From Methanobacteriota archaeon (GTDB lineage: Archaea; Thermoplasmatota; Poseidoniia; Poseidoniales; Poseidoniaceae): a stretch of 50,565 nt of DNA. This document shows positions 41,906 through 49,958 of this stretch, in pieces (the first letter of the stretch is position 1; every line of letters starts with the position of its first letter). A program made the position numbers and the translations under genes. The stretch is taken from positions 1 through 50,565 of the forward strand of contig JABIGM010000012.1 in the NCBI GenBank assembly GCA_018650165.1, read 5' to 3'. Under the pieces are notes generated by a model, which saw only the letters and a list, made by a program, of their open reading frames with translations, did not search any database and was not told the DNA's origin.

Positions 41906-43489
41906 ACTGTGGGTACCCCGTCGGGTGACCTATCTGAAAGCGGCATTTCCACAAACGCAACTGTCCATTGGAATCTCGATAACATCACTCTTATCGATTT
42001 AGCAGTGGAAAGAAAGGAGGGTTTTCTATCGAATCATGGAGCCCTCGTAACTGAAACTGGAGAGAGAACTGGCCGTTCGCCAAATGACAAATTTATTGTT
42101 GACGAACCTAGTACAAATCAAGATGTAAATTGGGGCGATGTAAACATCTCAACCGACAAGGTTGTTTTTGATAGATTAAAGCTTCAAGTAATCGATTACC
42201 TTTCTGCAAAAGAGGATTTATTCGTACAAGATTTATACTGTGGCGCAGAAGAAAGTGAAGCATTGCCTATTCGAATCATCAACCAAAACGCGTGGCACAA
42301 TGCATTCGCTCGCAATATGTTTGTTCGTCCTACTACCGAACAATTAGAATCGCATACACCACAATTTACAGTTTACCACGCCCCTCACTTTGAAGCAGTT
42401 GATGAAGATTTGAATTCACAGTGTTTTGTTGTTGTAAACTATGCTGCTGGAGAAGTAATCATTGGCGGTACTAGATATGCTGGTGAAATTAAAAAATCAA
42501 TCTTTAGTGTGATGAATCTTATTCTGCCCAAGAAAGGTATTCTTCCAATGCATTGCTCTGCCAATACTACTGGCGAAAATACTGCAATTTTCTTCGGGCT
42601 GTCTGGGACTGGTAAAACAACATTATCCGCAGATCCTAAACGCGCTCTTATCGGAGATGATGAACATGGCTGGGGAACAAATGGTGTATTCAATTTCGAA
42701 GGCGGATGCTACGCAAAATTGATCAATCTGTCAGAAGATGATGAACCTGAAATTTTCGGGACCACACGACAGAAAGGCACTGTTCTCGAAAATATAGTAG
42801 TGGATTCTGAAGGAGTGCCTGATTTCTTTGACACAAGTAAGACTCAGAATACGCGCGGCTCGTACCCTATTGAATTCATTGATAATCGAACAATGGACAG
42901 TAAGGGGGGACATCCGCAAAATGTAATTTTTCTCACTTGTGATGCGTTCGGAGTATTGCCCCCTATTAGCAGATTGACACCCTCCCAAGCGGCTTACCAC
43001 TTTATTTCTGGATATACTGCAAAGGTCGCAGGTACTGAAATCGGTGTAACTGAACCTCAGGCTACTTTCTCTGCTTGCTTTGGTGAGCCTTTCATGCCGA
43101 TGCACCCCGGTGTTTATGCAGATTTGTTATCAGCAAAAATGGCCGAGCATGGCTCGACTGCATGGCTGATCAATACCGGCTGGTCCGGTGGTGCATACGG
43201 CGTAGGCAATAGGATGAAAATAAAATACACCCGTGCAATGCTAAATGCTGCGCTTGACGGTGAATTGGATAATGTAGAGTACGTAACTGATGAAAGATTT
43301 GGATTTGAAATTCCAACATCTTGCCTTGGAGTTCCTTCAGAAGTTTTGATTCCAAAACAAACATGGGCAAATGGTGATGCTTACGACCTAACTGCAGACA
43401 AGTTAGCATCTATGTTTAATGAAAACTTCAAGCGTTACGCCGCAGGCGTTTCTGAAGCTGTTAACGCCGCAGCACCTCGTAATCATTGA
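41897..43489 (+). CDS. pckA: Phosphoenolpyruvate carboxykinase (ATP)
   Basis: 530 residues, full length. The kinase loop GLSGTGKTTLSAD is at about 234-246, preceded by LPMHCSANTTG; the metal and oxaloacetate residues lie in GERTGRSPNDKF (about 56-67) and GDDEHGWG (about 254-261). It converts oxaloacetate and ATP to PEP, CO2 and ADP in gluconeogenesis. The ATP-dependent form is mostly bacterial; many archaea use the GTP form, so transfer is likely. The start is supported by homology soon after (SESGI like bacterial PckA). It shares the 128-base divergent gap with the giant membrane protein. Confidence 0.96.
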   Translation: MATTVGTPSGDLSESGISTNATVHWNLDNITLIDLAVERKEGFLSNHGALVTETGERTGRSPNDKFIVDEPSTNQDVNWGDVNISTDKVVFDRLKLQVIDYLSAKEDLFVQDLYCGAEESEALPIRIINQNAWHNAFARNMFVRPTTEQLESHTPQFTVYHAPHFEAVDEDLNSQCFVVVNYAAGEVIIGGTRYAGEIKKSIFSVMNLILPKKGILPMHCSANTTGENTAIFFGLSGTGKTTLSADPKRALIGDDEHGWGTNGVFNFEGGCYAKLINLSEDDEPEIFGTTRQKGTVLENIVVDSEGVPDFFDTSKTQNTRGSYPIEFIDNRTMDSKGGHPQNVIFLTCDAFGVLPPISRLTPSQAAYHFISGYTAKVAGTEIGVTEPQATFSACFGEPFMPMHPGVYADLLSAKMAEHGSTAWLINTGWSGGAYGVGNRMKIKYTRAMLNAALDGELDNVEYVTDERFGFEIPTSCLGVPSEVLIPKQTWANGDAYDLTADKLASMFNENFKRYAAGVSEAVNAAAPRNH

Positions 43490-43566
43490 ATCTTGTAATT
43501 TTTGACACACCATTGCAAAACCGTACTTTCATAGCGGACTAGTGACACGGAAGGGTGTTGAGAGCC

Positions 43567-46500
43567 ATGCGTACACGTACTTTGCTTCTTTCCAGCCTGA
43601 TGCTAATGATGTGTTTTACCCCCCTTGCTTCTGCGGGTTTGGACAAGAGTCTGGAAGATGGGAAGAGCGAAGAAGAGGCTCGGTTTTTGGATATCCCGAT
43701 TCATACATTTGACGATGTAGGACAACGGATTGATGCCGGTGCAAGCGGTCGCGCCCCGTGTAATGCAGTTCAAACCGATGGAGGTACTGCTGGTGATACT
43801 GGAAACACAAGTGCAACGGCTAAGAGCCTAGGTTCTAATCCAAACAATGGCCCTAATGGAGTTACTGGCTGTGTTGATGCAAATGATGCTGAAGATCTTT
43901 ACAGCATTACTACAACTGCCGGCAAGGATGTTGATATCGAATTAGTTGTTCCAACCGGCGCTGATTTCGACCTTTACATCACCGATGCGGCACTAACTGT
44001 TGCATACGATAGTTCGATTTACAATGACCCTCTTGAGAAAGTAACAACCGCTGGAACTAACCTATCTGGTCAGGCTACAACATTCTATGTCTACATCTAT
44101 GCATATTCAGGCGATGGATCTTACACTCTTCGCGTTTGGACTAACAATACTGTCCCCCGTCCTGATATGACAATTTCATATATCGATGCGCCACTAAAAG
44201 CACAGGCTGGAGATACTGTAAATGTCAACTATACTGTTGACAATTTAGCAAATAACTCATCTGCAACAACAGGTGCATTTGATGTATTCTTCATCCTTTC
44301 AACAGATACAACATACGATCAATTTGACCTGATTCTTGATGATGTGTCCAAAGAAACCGATCTTGCAGCAGGGGCTAATCGTACTACATCGATGAGTATT
44401 TCATTACCTGCCAACCTCACGAACGATTCGTATTATTGGATAGTTTGGGCTGATGGATATGGTAATGTCACTGAAAGTGACGCAACGAATAATGACATGA
44501 TTTCGTCTCTACAAATGGTAGTTGGAAATGATTGTAATGATTTAATGGGTGGTACTCAAAACGATGGAGGATTAGGGGCTGATGCCGCAGGCGATACTGC
44601 AAATGCCACCAACATGGGAAATAACGTAACGGCCACCTACACAGGGTGTATGGATGGAGCAGATGGTGACGACATTTTTGCATTTGATGTTCCTGCTGGA
44701 TACTTTATCGAGATTTCATTAGATGCAGAGGATAATGCATCGGATTTGGATATATTCATTCACTACTCCAATGGCTCAGAAGTTGACAGGGGCTTTACTG
44801 CCTCCTATCCAGAGGTCGCTACTGCTAAACTAACAGATTATGAGGGGACTGCAGGAACTTATTATGTTAATGTGAGTCACTTTTCTGGCGTCTCAAACTA
44901 CACACTTGATGTATGGACTAACCAAAGTATTCCCGCTCCAGATTACACTATTGATACGATCACAAGTGCTGGAAGTGGACAGGCAGGAGATTCATTTGAT
45001 GTCACAGCCATCCTAGAAAATGTTGGAACGGTAGATGGCGTTTCTAATGTGGAATTAATTACGGTTTTATCTGTGAACACCGGTGTAGATTGGTATGACC
45101 ATGAAATCGGTTCCATCTCTACAAATGGCATTCCATTTGACACCAATACAAGTGTTACAATCCCATCTACAATCCCTCTTGATATCGTTGAAGGAGACTA
45201 CAACCTCTATGTCGTAGTTGACCAGGATGACCTTGTGCTTGAACGTGATGAAGAAAACAACCAGCAGGCCAGAACAGGACAATTCTCAATTGGCAATGCT
45301 GAAACAAGTTGTGCTACACAAAACGATGGTGGTCTAGGTGGAGATGCTGGTAACAGCACGAGTAGCGCTTTCGACTTAGGGAATTATGCTGATGCAGAGT
45401 ATCGTGGCTGTATTGATTCTAATGATATGGGCGACTACTATACCATCACGCTTGGGGCTGGACAAAATATGAATTTGACACTTGTTGACCCGCCTTCTGG
45501 AGCGGTCAATCTAGCAATCGTAGATGCAAATGGCGCAGAGGTTGATTCTGATTTGGGATGGTTTGCAGATAGTGAGGTTACAACTATTGGGACCTCATTT
45601 GATGGTGTCGCAGGCGTTTACACAATCATGGTCAATCGTTCTACATCTTTCTGGGAGAGCGGAGGAGCGGGTACTTACAGATTATTAGTAGGCGAACCTG
45701 CTGGCTATGTTGCTCCATTCTCTTGCGTCGGACATTCAGATGCTGGAACCGGTACAGATGCTGGAACCGATTTATCCAATGCTATGATTTTGGGAGCAAA
45801 CCCCTCTGTTAATGGACAGGGATGTCTCGATGGACAGGATAATTCAGATGCATATCAGTTTAATCTTGAAGATAAGAACAATATCGATGTAACGTTCATG
45901 CCTGATGCTGGCTCTCTCTTCACTACAAGTTTGTATGATGGAAATGGTGCAATGATTACTGGATGGAATGGAACCGCATGGTCCTCCATGGGCGATTCGG
46001 TGCACGAAGGAATGGATGGAACATTCACTTTGGTGGTTGATTCAGTAGGCGGAGAAGGTTACTATAACCTCTCAATCTCATCTATGGCTCCTGCTCCGGC
46101 AGACCTTGCAATTAGCAATCTATCGTGTGGTTCTGAAATGATTAGTAATGAAGAATTATTTTACTCGTTTGAAATTCATAATATGCGCGGGCCTGCGGTT
46201 GGAGATTTCTCTTGGACCCTTGAATTGATAGATTCTCAAGGAATGATGGTTGAAGAAATTGACTCTTCTTCCCTCGGAACTTATGCAACATACGGACAGT
46301 TGGTTTTGGAGAGAGCTTCGTCGACTTTCATTAATGCAAGTACCGCTTCTGGCATCTATACTTGTAAAGTTATGATAAATATGGATGGAGCAATACTTGA
46401 GCTTGATCTATTGAACAATGAATTGACTGGAGAAAATTTCACTATTCAAAACGAAGACGAATTATGGGCAAATGATGTTGACCGTGACGGATACAATACA

Positions 46501-47367
46501 ACAGATACTGGAGACGGCATTGTAGATGATTGTCCTGACAAATACGGTGAAAGTTGGGGCGACCGCTATGGATGCGCTGACTTAGATGGCGATGGTTGGT
46601 CTAACCTCAATGATTTTTCACCGCTTGATGAAAGTCAATGGGTTGACGCAGATGAAGATGGTTTTGGAGACAACAGTAGTGGATTCCTAGGCGATCAGTG
46701 TCCTGGCGTCTATGGTGTTGAAAATGGAGAAAATGGCGATGGTTGCCCTCCTCCATTCGTTGATACCGATGGTGATGGTGTTCAAAATTCAGATGATGAT
46801 TGTTTGGAGTCGCCTGCAAATGTAACAGTCGATGAAAACGGTTGTGAAGTTGATACTGATGGAGATGGCGTTGTAGATTCACTCGATGAATGTCCCGATA
46901 CTGTTGGAGGAATCAACATTGTCGATGATGTTGGCTGTGACGTTTCAGACAATGGTGATGGAGGCTCTGGTGACGGGGGCTCTGGTGACGGGGGCTCTGG
47001 TGATGGAGGCTCTGGTGACGGAGGTTCTGGTGACGGAAGCGACGACACCGAAGATGGTACCAGTACAGAAGATTCTGCCGAAAGCGGACTCGATATTGTT
47101 ATGATGGGAGGAATTGGTGGCGGAGTTCTAATCATCATTCTCCTGACTTTGCTAATCGTTCGCAAGGGGCGTTCTGGAGACCAAGTTGTTGATGATTCGT
47201 TCGCTAATGCAGCATTCAATCAACCGGTTGCTGGAATGGTAGCATCAGATCCGAGTATCACTGCCGAACAGTTGCAATATGAGCAGCAATTGCATGCTGC
47301 GGGATACAATGCAGAACAAGCTAGGGCATATGCCGACCAGCATTTCCGCCCTTGGATTAATCAGTGA
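43567..47367 (+). CDS. Giant secreted membrane-anchored protein: PPC-like and CARDB-like modules, TSP3, GGSGD linker
   Basis: 1266 residues from ATG 43567, where a clear signal peptide begins (to about 24, ending LASA); GTG 43555 is a poorer start. Four related modules each open with Cys plus DGG-G-DAG-T then GC-D--D--D-Y and end YTLRVWTN-like (pre-peptidase C-terminal type), starting near 43759, 44530, 45307 and 45720. Between them lie CARDB-like Ig modules (PDMTISYIDAPLKAQAGDTV). TSP3 units follow, then GGSGD x5 (about 1132-1156), a transmembrane helix (about 1177-1198), and a 68-residue helical cytosolic tail. A surface role, possibly adhesion or matrix, is inferred. Confidence 0.87.
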   Translation: MRTRTLLLSSLMLMMCFTPLASAGLDKSLEDGKSEEEARFLDIPIHTFDDVGQRIDAGASGRAPCNAVQTDGGTAGDTGNTSATAKSLGSNPNNGPNGVTGCVDANDAEDLYSITTTAGKDVDIELVVPTGADFDLYITDAALTVAYDSSIYNDPLEKVTTAGTNLSGQATTFYVYIYAYSGDGSYTLRVWTNNTVPRPDMTISYIDAPLKAQAGDTVNVNYTVDNLANNSSATTGAFDVFFILSTDTTYDQFDLILDDVSKETDLAAGANRTTSMSISLPANLTNDSYYWIVWADGYGNVTESDATNNDMISSLQMVVGNDCNDLMGGTQNDGGLGADAAGDTANATNMGNNVTATYTGCMDGADGDDIFAFDVPAGYFIEISLDAEDNASDLDIFIHYSNGSEVDRGFTASYPEVATAKLTDYEGTAGTYYVNVSHFSGVSNYTLDVWTNQSIPAPDYTIDTITSAGSGQAGDSFDVTAILENVGTVDGVSNVELITVLSVNTGVDWYDHEIGSISTNGIPFDTNTSVTIPSTIPLDIVEGDYNLYVVVDQDDLVLERDEENNQQARTGQFSIGNAETSCATQNDGGLGGDAGNSTSSAFDLGNYADAEYRGCIDSNDMGDYYTITLGAGQNMNLTLVDPPSGAVNLAIVDANGAEVDSDLGWFADSEVTTIGTSFDGVAGVYTIMVNRSTSFWESGGAGTYRLLVGEPAGYVAPFSCVGHSDAGTGTDAGTDLSNAMILGANPSVNGQGCLDGQDNSDAYQFNLEDKNNIDVTFMPDAGSLFTTSLYDGNGAMITGWNGTAWSSMGDSVHEGMDGTFTLVVDSVGGEGYYNLSISSMAPAPADLAISNLSCGSEMISNEELFYSFEIHNMRGPAVGDFSWTLELIDSQGMMVEEIDSSSLGTYATYGQLVLERASSTFINASTASGIYTCKVMINMDGAILELDLLNNELTGENFTIQNEDELWANDVDRDGYNTTDTGDGIVDDCPDKYGESWGDRYGCADLDGDGWSNLNDFSPLDESQWVDADEDGFGDNSSGFLGDQCPGVYGVENGENGDGCPPPFVDTDGDGVQNSDDDCLESPANVTVDENGCEVDTDGDGVVDSLDECPDTVGGINIVDDVGCDVSDNGDGGSGDGGSGDGGSGDGGSGDGGSGDGSDDTEDGTSTEDSAESGLDIVMMGGIGGGVLIIILLTLLIVRKGRSGDQVVDDSFANAAFNQPVAGMVASDPSITAEQLQYEQQLHAAGYNAEQARAYADQHFRPWINQ
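46960..47034 (+). repeat. Five 15-bp tandem repeats encoding GGSGD
   Basis: Units start GGA/GGG-GGC-TCT-GGT-GAC at 46960, 46975, 46990, 47005 and 47020, with only wobble-position differences. The near identity marks recent slippage; copy number is likely to vary between strains. The peptide would be a flexible acidic linker between the TSP3 part and the membrane helix. Confidence 0.9.
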
Positions 47368-47380
47368 ATGGTGAACGTTT

Positions 47381-47680
47381 TTGTTTTGTAGAGAATGTGG
47401 TAAGCAGGTCGATGAGAGTTGGGCAACTTGCCCGCACTGTGTTGCTAAAATTTACCACCCGGATAAAACTACACAGATTCAACCCTCGTTTTCTCCTCCG
47501 AATATTATTCAAAAACCGATTCAAAGTGAACAAGCAGGATTTAACAATCCATTTCATGCACATGGTATAATCGATGATGGCAAACCAAAATGGGCACCCG
47601 GATGGGGGAAATTAGCATGGATTATTGGATTCTTGCTTCTTGTATTGGCGAGAGTGTCTTTGAGATCGCAGAATTGGTGA
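47381..47680 (+). CDS. Small zinc-ribbon membrane protein
   Basis: 99 residues from a TTG codon; GGTGA lies 5-6 bases upstream and no ATG is available. The N-terminal ribbon has Cys at 3, 6, 17 and 20 (FCRECGK...CPHC). A Pro/Gln/Ile-rich linker leads to one hydrophobic helix near the C-terminus (KLAWIIGFLLLVLARV). Its start lies 14 bases after the stop of the giant surface protein, so both may be on one transcript. The same ribbon opens the next gene, which points to local duplication. Confidence 0.7.
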   Translation: MFCRECGKQVDESWATCPHCVAKIYHPDKTTQIQPSFSPPNIIQKPIQSEQAGFNNPFHAHGIIDDGKPKWAPGWGKLAWIIGFLLLVLARVSLRSQNW

Positions 47681-47710
47681 AAGGCACTTTTGAGTTGCTT
47701 AACAAAATAA

Positions 47711-47717
47711 TTTAATA
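47711..47717 (+). promoter_or_regulatory. TATA box for the zinc-ribbon membrane protein gene
   Basis: TTTAATA begins 28 bases before ATG 47739, in an A/T-rich gap. The spacing predicts a leaderless mRNA; no ribosome binding site is visible. Confidence 0.55.
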
Positions 47718-47738
47718 CTTCAATCATAATTTCTCATC

Positions 47739-48494
47739 ATGTCCTTTTGCCATGCTTGTGGTCAACGAGTCGAGCCTCAATGGAATGCATGCCCGCATTG
47801 TTCAACCATGTTACCTAGTTCTGGCCAAGAAGTACAACAGCCAGATATACCGCATTATTCACCCCAGCCATCTTATCAAACCCACACCCAAACTATACCT
47901 CAACAACAGTATCAAGTTCCACAGAATCAATATGTAAGTACGCAATTTACAAGCAGTGGCGGTGGCGGTGGCGGAGGCGTAAATGTAGTTGTAATTGTTG
48001 CCGTAATTGCCGTTGTTGGGATTATTCTAGCAGGGGTGCTGTATGTATGGGCCTCTTCCTTAGCGTCTTCACCGTATACATGGAGCGGAGAGGTAGATAG
48101 TAGGGTTACTGGAGTCAAATGGTATGATAGTGAGGGGGATTGGGAACTCGAGACTCATGATGGTGATTTGGAATTCTCGAATGACCAATTTATTGAAGAG
48201 ATGGAACTTACCTCCGTGCATGTAGAATACGATTGGCCATACGCCACGATCGAATACGAATCAGATAGTAGTGATTGGTCTACAATGGAGGTCGAAGTTC
48301 GGAATCAGATAAACGGAGATGTATGGTTTGTCCTAATGACTTCTGTAACTCTAGATGGAGATTATACTTCCCTTGATGATGGCGCATGTTTTGCCGGCAT
48401 CCATGAAGATGCATACTACGGATCTAGCTCTTGGCGGTCTGAAGTTGGAAATACAGCCTGGCCGTACTTCTGTGATTCTGTCGATGATTACTAG
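47739..48494 (+). CDS. Zinc-ribbon membrane protein with extracytosolic domain
   Basis: 251 residues. The ribbon has Cys at 4, 7, 18 and 21 (FCHACGQ...CPHC), followed by a Pro/Gln-rich linker (25-70), a run of glycines, and a transmembrane helix (about 80-103, VVVIVAVIAVVGIILAGVLY). Residues 110-251 are acidic, Trp/Tyr-rich, beta-like and should face outside; two Cys (CFAGIH and FCDSV) may pair. The ribbon aligns with that of the gene before it. No enzyme motif; a sensing or assembly role is speculation. Confidence 0.8.
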   Translation: MSFCHACGQRVEPQWNACPHCSTMLPSSGQEVQQPDIPHYSPQPSYQTHTQTIPQQQYQVPQNQYVSTQFTSSGGGGGGGVNVVVIVAVIAVVGIILAGVLYVWASSLASSPYTWSGEVDSRVTGVKWYDSEGDWELETHDGDLEFSNDQFIEEMELTSVHVEYDWPYATIEYESDSSDWSTMEVEVRNQINGDVWFVLMTSVTLDGDYTSLDDGACFAGIHEDAYYGSSSWRSEVGNTAWPYFCDSVDDY

Positions 48495-48540
48495 TCCGTG
48501 ACTGCAAAAGGTCATGAGTAATCGGTGCTCAGCAGGTAAT

Positions 48541-49041
48541 ATGACGAACGTATTGATGCAGACTAGCGCCGGCGATATTACCATTGAACTATTCACTGAT
48601 AGTATGCCAATTACAGCAGGAAATTTTCTTGATTTAGTAGACAAGGGTTACTATAATGGCCTTCATTTCCACCGTGTTATTCAAGGATTTATGCTTCAAG
48701 GTGGTTGCCCAAACAGCAGAGACCCAAACAGTCCTCGGTGTGGAACTGGCGACCCTGGATATAAAATCGCAGATGAACATTTAGACAATGCAAAGTTCTC
48801 AAATGAACCAGGTACATTGAGCATGGCAAATGCTGGACCAAACAGTGGTGGATCTCAATTTTTCATTAACACAGTTGACAATTCTTTCTTAGATTGGTGG
48901 AGCCCCGGAAATTCGAAGCATCCGGTCTTTGGCAAGGTTGTTGCAGGAATGGATATTGTCACCGCTATCGAGAAGTGTAGAACTCTTCCCGGCGACAGGC
49001 CAGCTCAGCCACAGCAAATCATGTTTGTAACTCGGGTTTGA
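48541..49041 (+). CDS. Cyclophilin-type peptidyl-prolyl cis-trans isomerase
   Basis: 166 residues from ATG 48541 ([18 protein letters not shown], the usual start); ATG 48514 would add nine residues. Conserved active-site regions: [15 protein letters not shown] (about 44-58, with the catalytic Arg), [11 protein letters not shown] (about 101-111) and [14 protein letters not shown]. No signal peptide, so it acts in the cytosol on proline bonds in folding. Compact loop-poor form typical of prokaryotes. Confidence 0.94.
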   Translation: MTNVLMQTSAGDITIELFTDSMPITAGNFLDLVDKGYYNGLHFHRVIQGFMLQGGCPNSRDPNSPRCGTGDPGYKIADEHLDNAKFSNEPGTLSMANAGPNSGGSQFFINTVDNSFLDWWSPGNSKHPVFGKVVAGMDIVTAIEKCRTLPGDRPAQPQQIMFVTRV

Positions 49042-49148
49042 AACACAGAATTAGAGATGTTTGTCTTTTCATAAGATATCCACTATGTGATTGCCGTGTA
49101 GGATGAGTCTAACCTGTGCTAACTCTTTCTAACCTAATCCTAAACCAC

Positions 49149-49156
49149 TATATATT
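49149..49156 (+). promoter_or_regulatory. TATA box for bioY
   Basis: TATATATT lies 27 bases before ATG 49176, with no ribosome binding site between; a leaderless mRNA is predicted. This spacing is the reason for preferring ATG 49176 over ATG 49116, which lies upstream of the box. Confidence 0.6.
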
Positions 49157-49175
49157 CTCTAATTTTGGCGCAAAT

Positions 49176-49799
49176 ATGTTCAATGGCATATCTTGGAATA
49201 AACCGCAACAATGGCACTTGGATTTGAGTTCAGATGAGATTACGACTCAAGAAAGAATAGTCTCAATTGTATTCTTTGCAGGACTAACGGCTTTGTGTGC
49301 ACAAATTTCATTCATCGTGCCATGGACTCCAATCCCCTACACTTTCCAAACCTTTGCGGTTTTAGCCACAGGAGTATACCTTCGCAGAAACGATGCATTT
49401 GCTTCAGGTTTCCTATATCTTGTAATGGCGGCAGTTGGAGCCCCTGTCCTTGCAGAGGGAGGTAGTCAATTATTCTCCGATGGGAGATTAATTGCTTCCG
49501 GGGGTTATTTACTGGCATTCCCGTTGGCTTCGGCTTTGGTTGCAGAGGGGCTACAGCGGTCAAGAGATGCAGGTACACCTGACCTGAAAGCGCAAATGGT
49601 CTGTTGGATTTTGGCAATGATTCCTGTATATCTCTTTGGAACTTTATGGCTTGCTGAGTTTTACGAATTAACATTCTATAACTCATTTATGATTGCAACT
49701 TATCCGTTCCTGATCTGGGACTTTGGCAAAATATACATTCTACTCTACATCACAACTAATGTCTGGACTTATTCTAAAGATTCAGCAGATGAAGCTTGA
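49176..49799 (+). CDS. bioY: BioY-type biotin transporter substrate-binding subunit
   Basis: 207 residues. Six or so transmembrane helices; VPWTPIPYTFQTFAVLATGVYL (about 50-71, split here by position) carries the BioY hallmark P-P-T-QT. Then FLYLVMAAVGAPVLAEGGSQ, also typical. BioY is the substrate-capture component of an ECF importer; the energising subunits (BioM/BioN) are not in the window, so it may work alone or with shared ECF modules. The C-terminal helices include WLAEFYELTF and IWDFGKIYI. Start set by the TATA box. Confidence 0.85.
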   Translation: MFNGISWNKPQQWHLDLSSDEITTQERIVSIVFFAGLTALCAQISFIVPWTPIPYTFQTFAVLATGVYLRRNDAFASGFLYLVMAAVGAPVLAEGGSQLFSDGRLIASGGYLLAFPLASALVAEGLQRSRDAGTPDLKAQMVCWILAMIPVYLFGTLWLAEFYELTFYNSFMIATYPFLIWDFGKIYILLYITTNVWTYSKDSADEA

Positions 49800-49801
49800 A
49801 T

Positions 49802-49925
49802 ATTCGGATGGGTTTTGCGTGAGTCGGTTTGCTCGCTAGGGAGTGTACTGGGGGACTGAATCCCCTTTGTATCAGAAAACAAAACGCAAAGGGTTTTCGG
49901 ATGACCCCTTACAACTTATCCGAAT
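49802..49925. ncRNA. Candidate structured RNA in the only long convergent gap
   Basis: An 8-bp perfect stem joins 49802-49809 (ATTCGGAT) and 49918-49925 (ATCCGAAT). Inside it are TTTGCGT/ACGCAAA (49814-49820 with 49884-49890), GGGGA/TCCCC around CTGAA (49851-49855 with 49861-49865) and GGGT/ACCC (49891-49894 with 49904-49907). All stems are compatible, giving a multi-branched fold of about 124 bases. The strand is not clear. It matches no tRNA, 5S or SRP signature I know. Found by eye. Confidence 0.45.
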
Positions 49926-49958
49926 CATTTTGTTAGTGCTTCGTATTTTGTTTGATTA

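Noticed and set aside
46960..47034. CRISPR-like array
   Set aside because: Repeats are 15 bp with no spacers and encode an in-frame linker.
46782..47219. Minus-strand Pro/Ser/Glu-repeat protein
   Set aside because: It is the reverse reading of the GGSGD repeats and TSP3 codons of the surface protein.
49850..49866. T-arm-like stem (GGGGG-ACTGAAT-CCCC) suggesting a tRNA
   Set aside because: The loop lacks TTCGA, and no acceptor, D or anticodon arm can be fitted at the right distances upstream.
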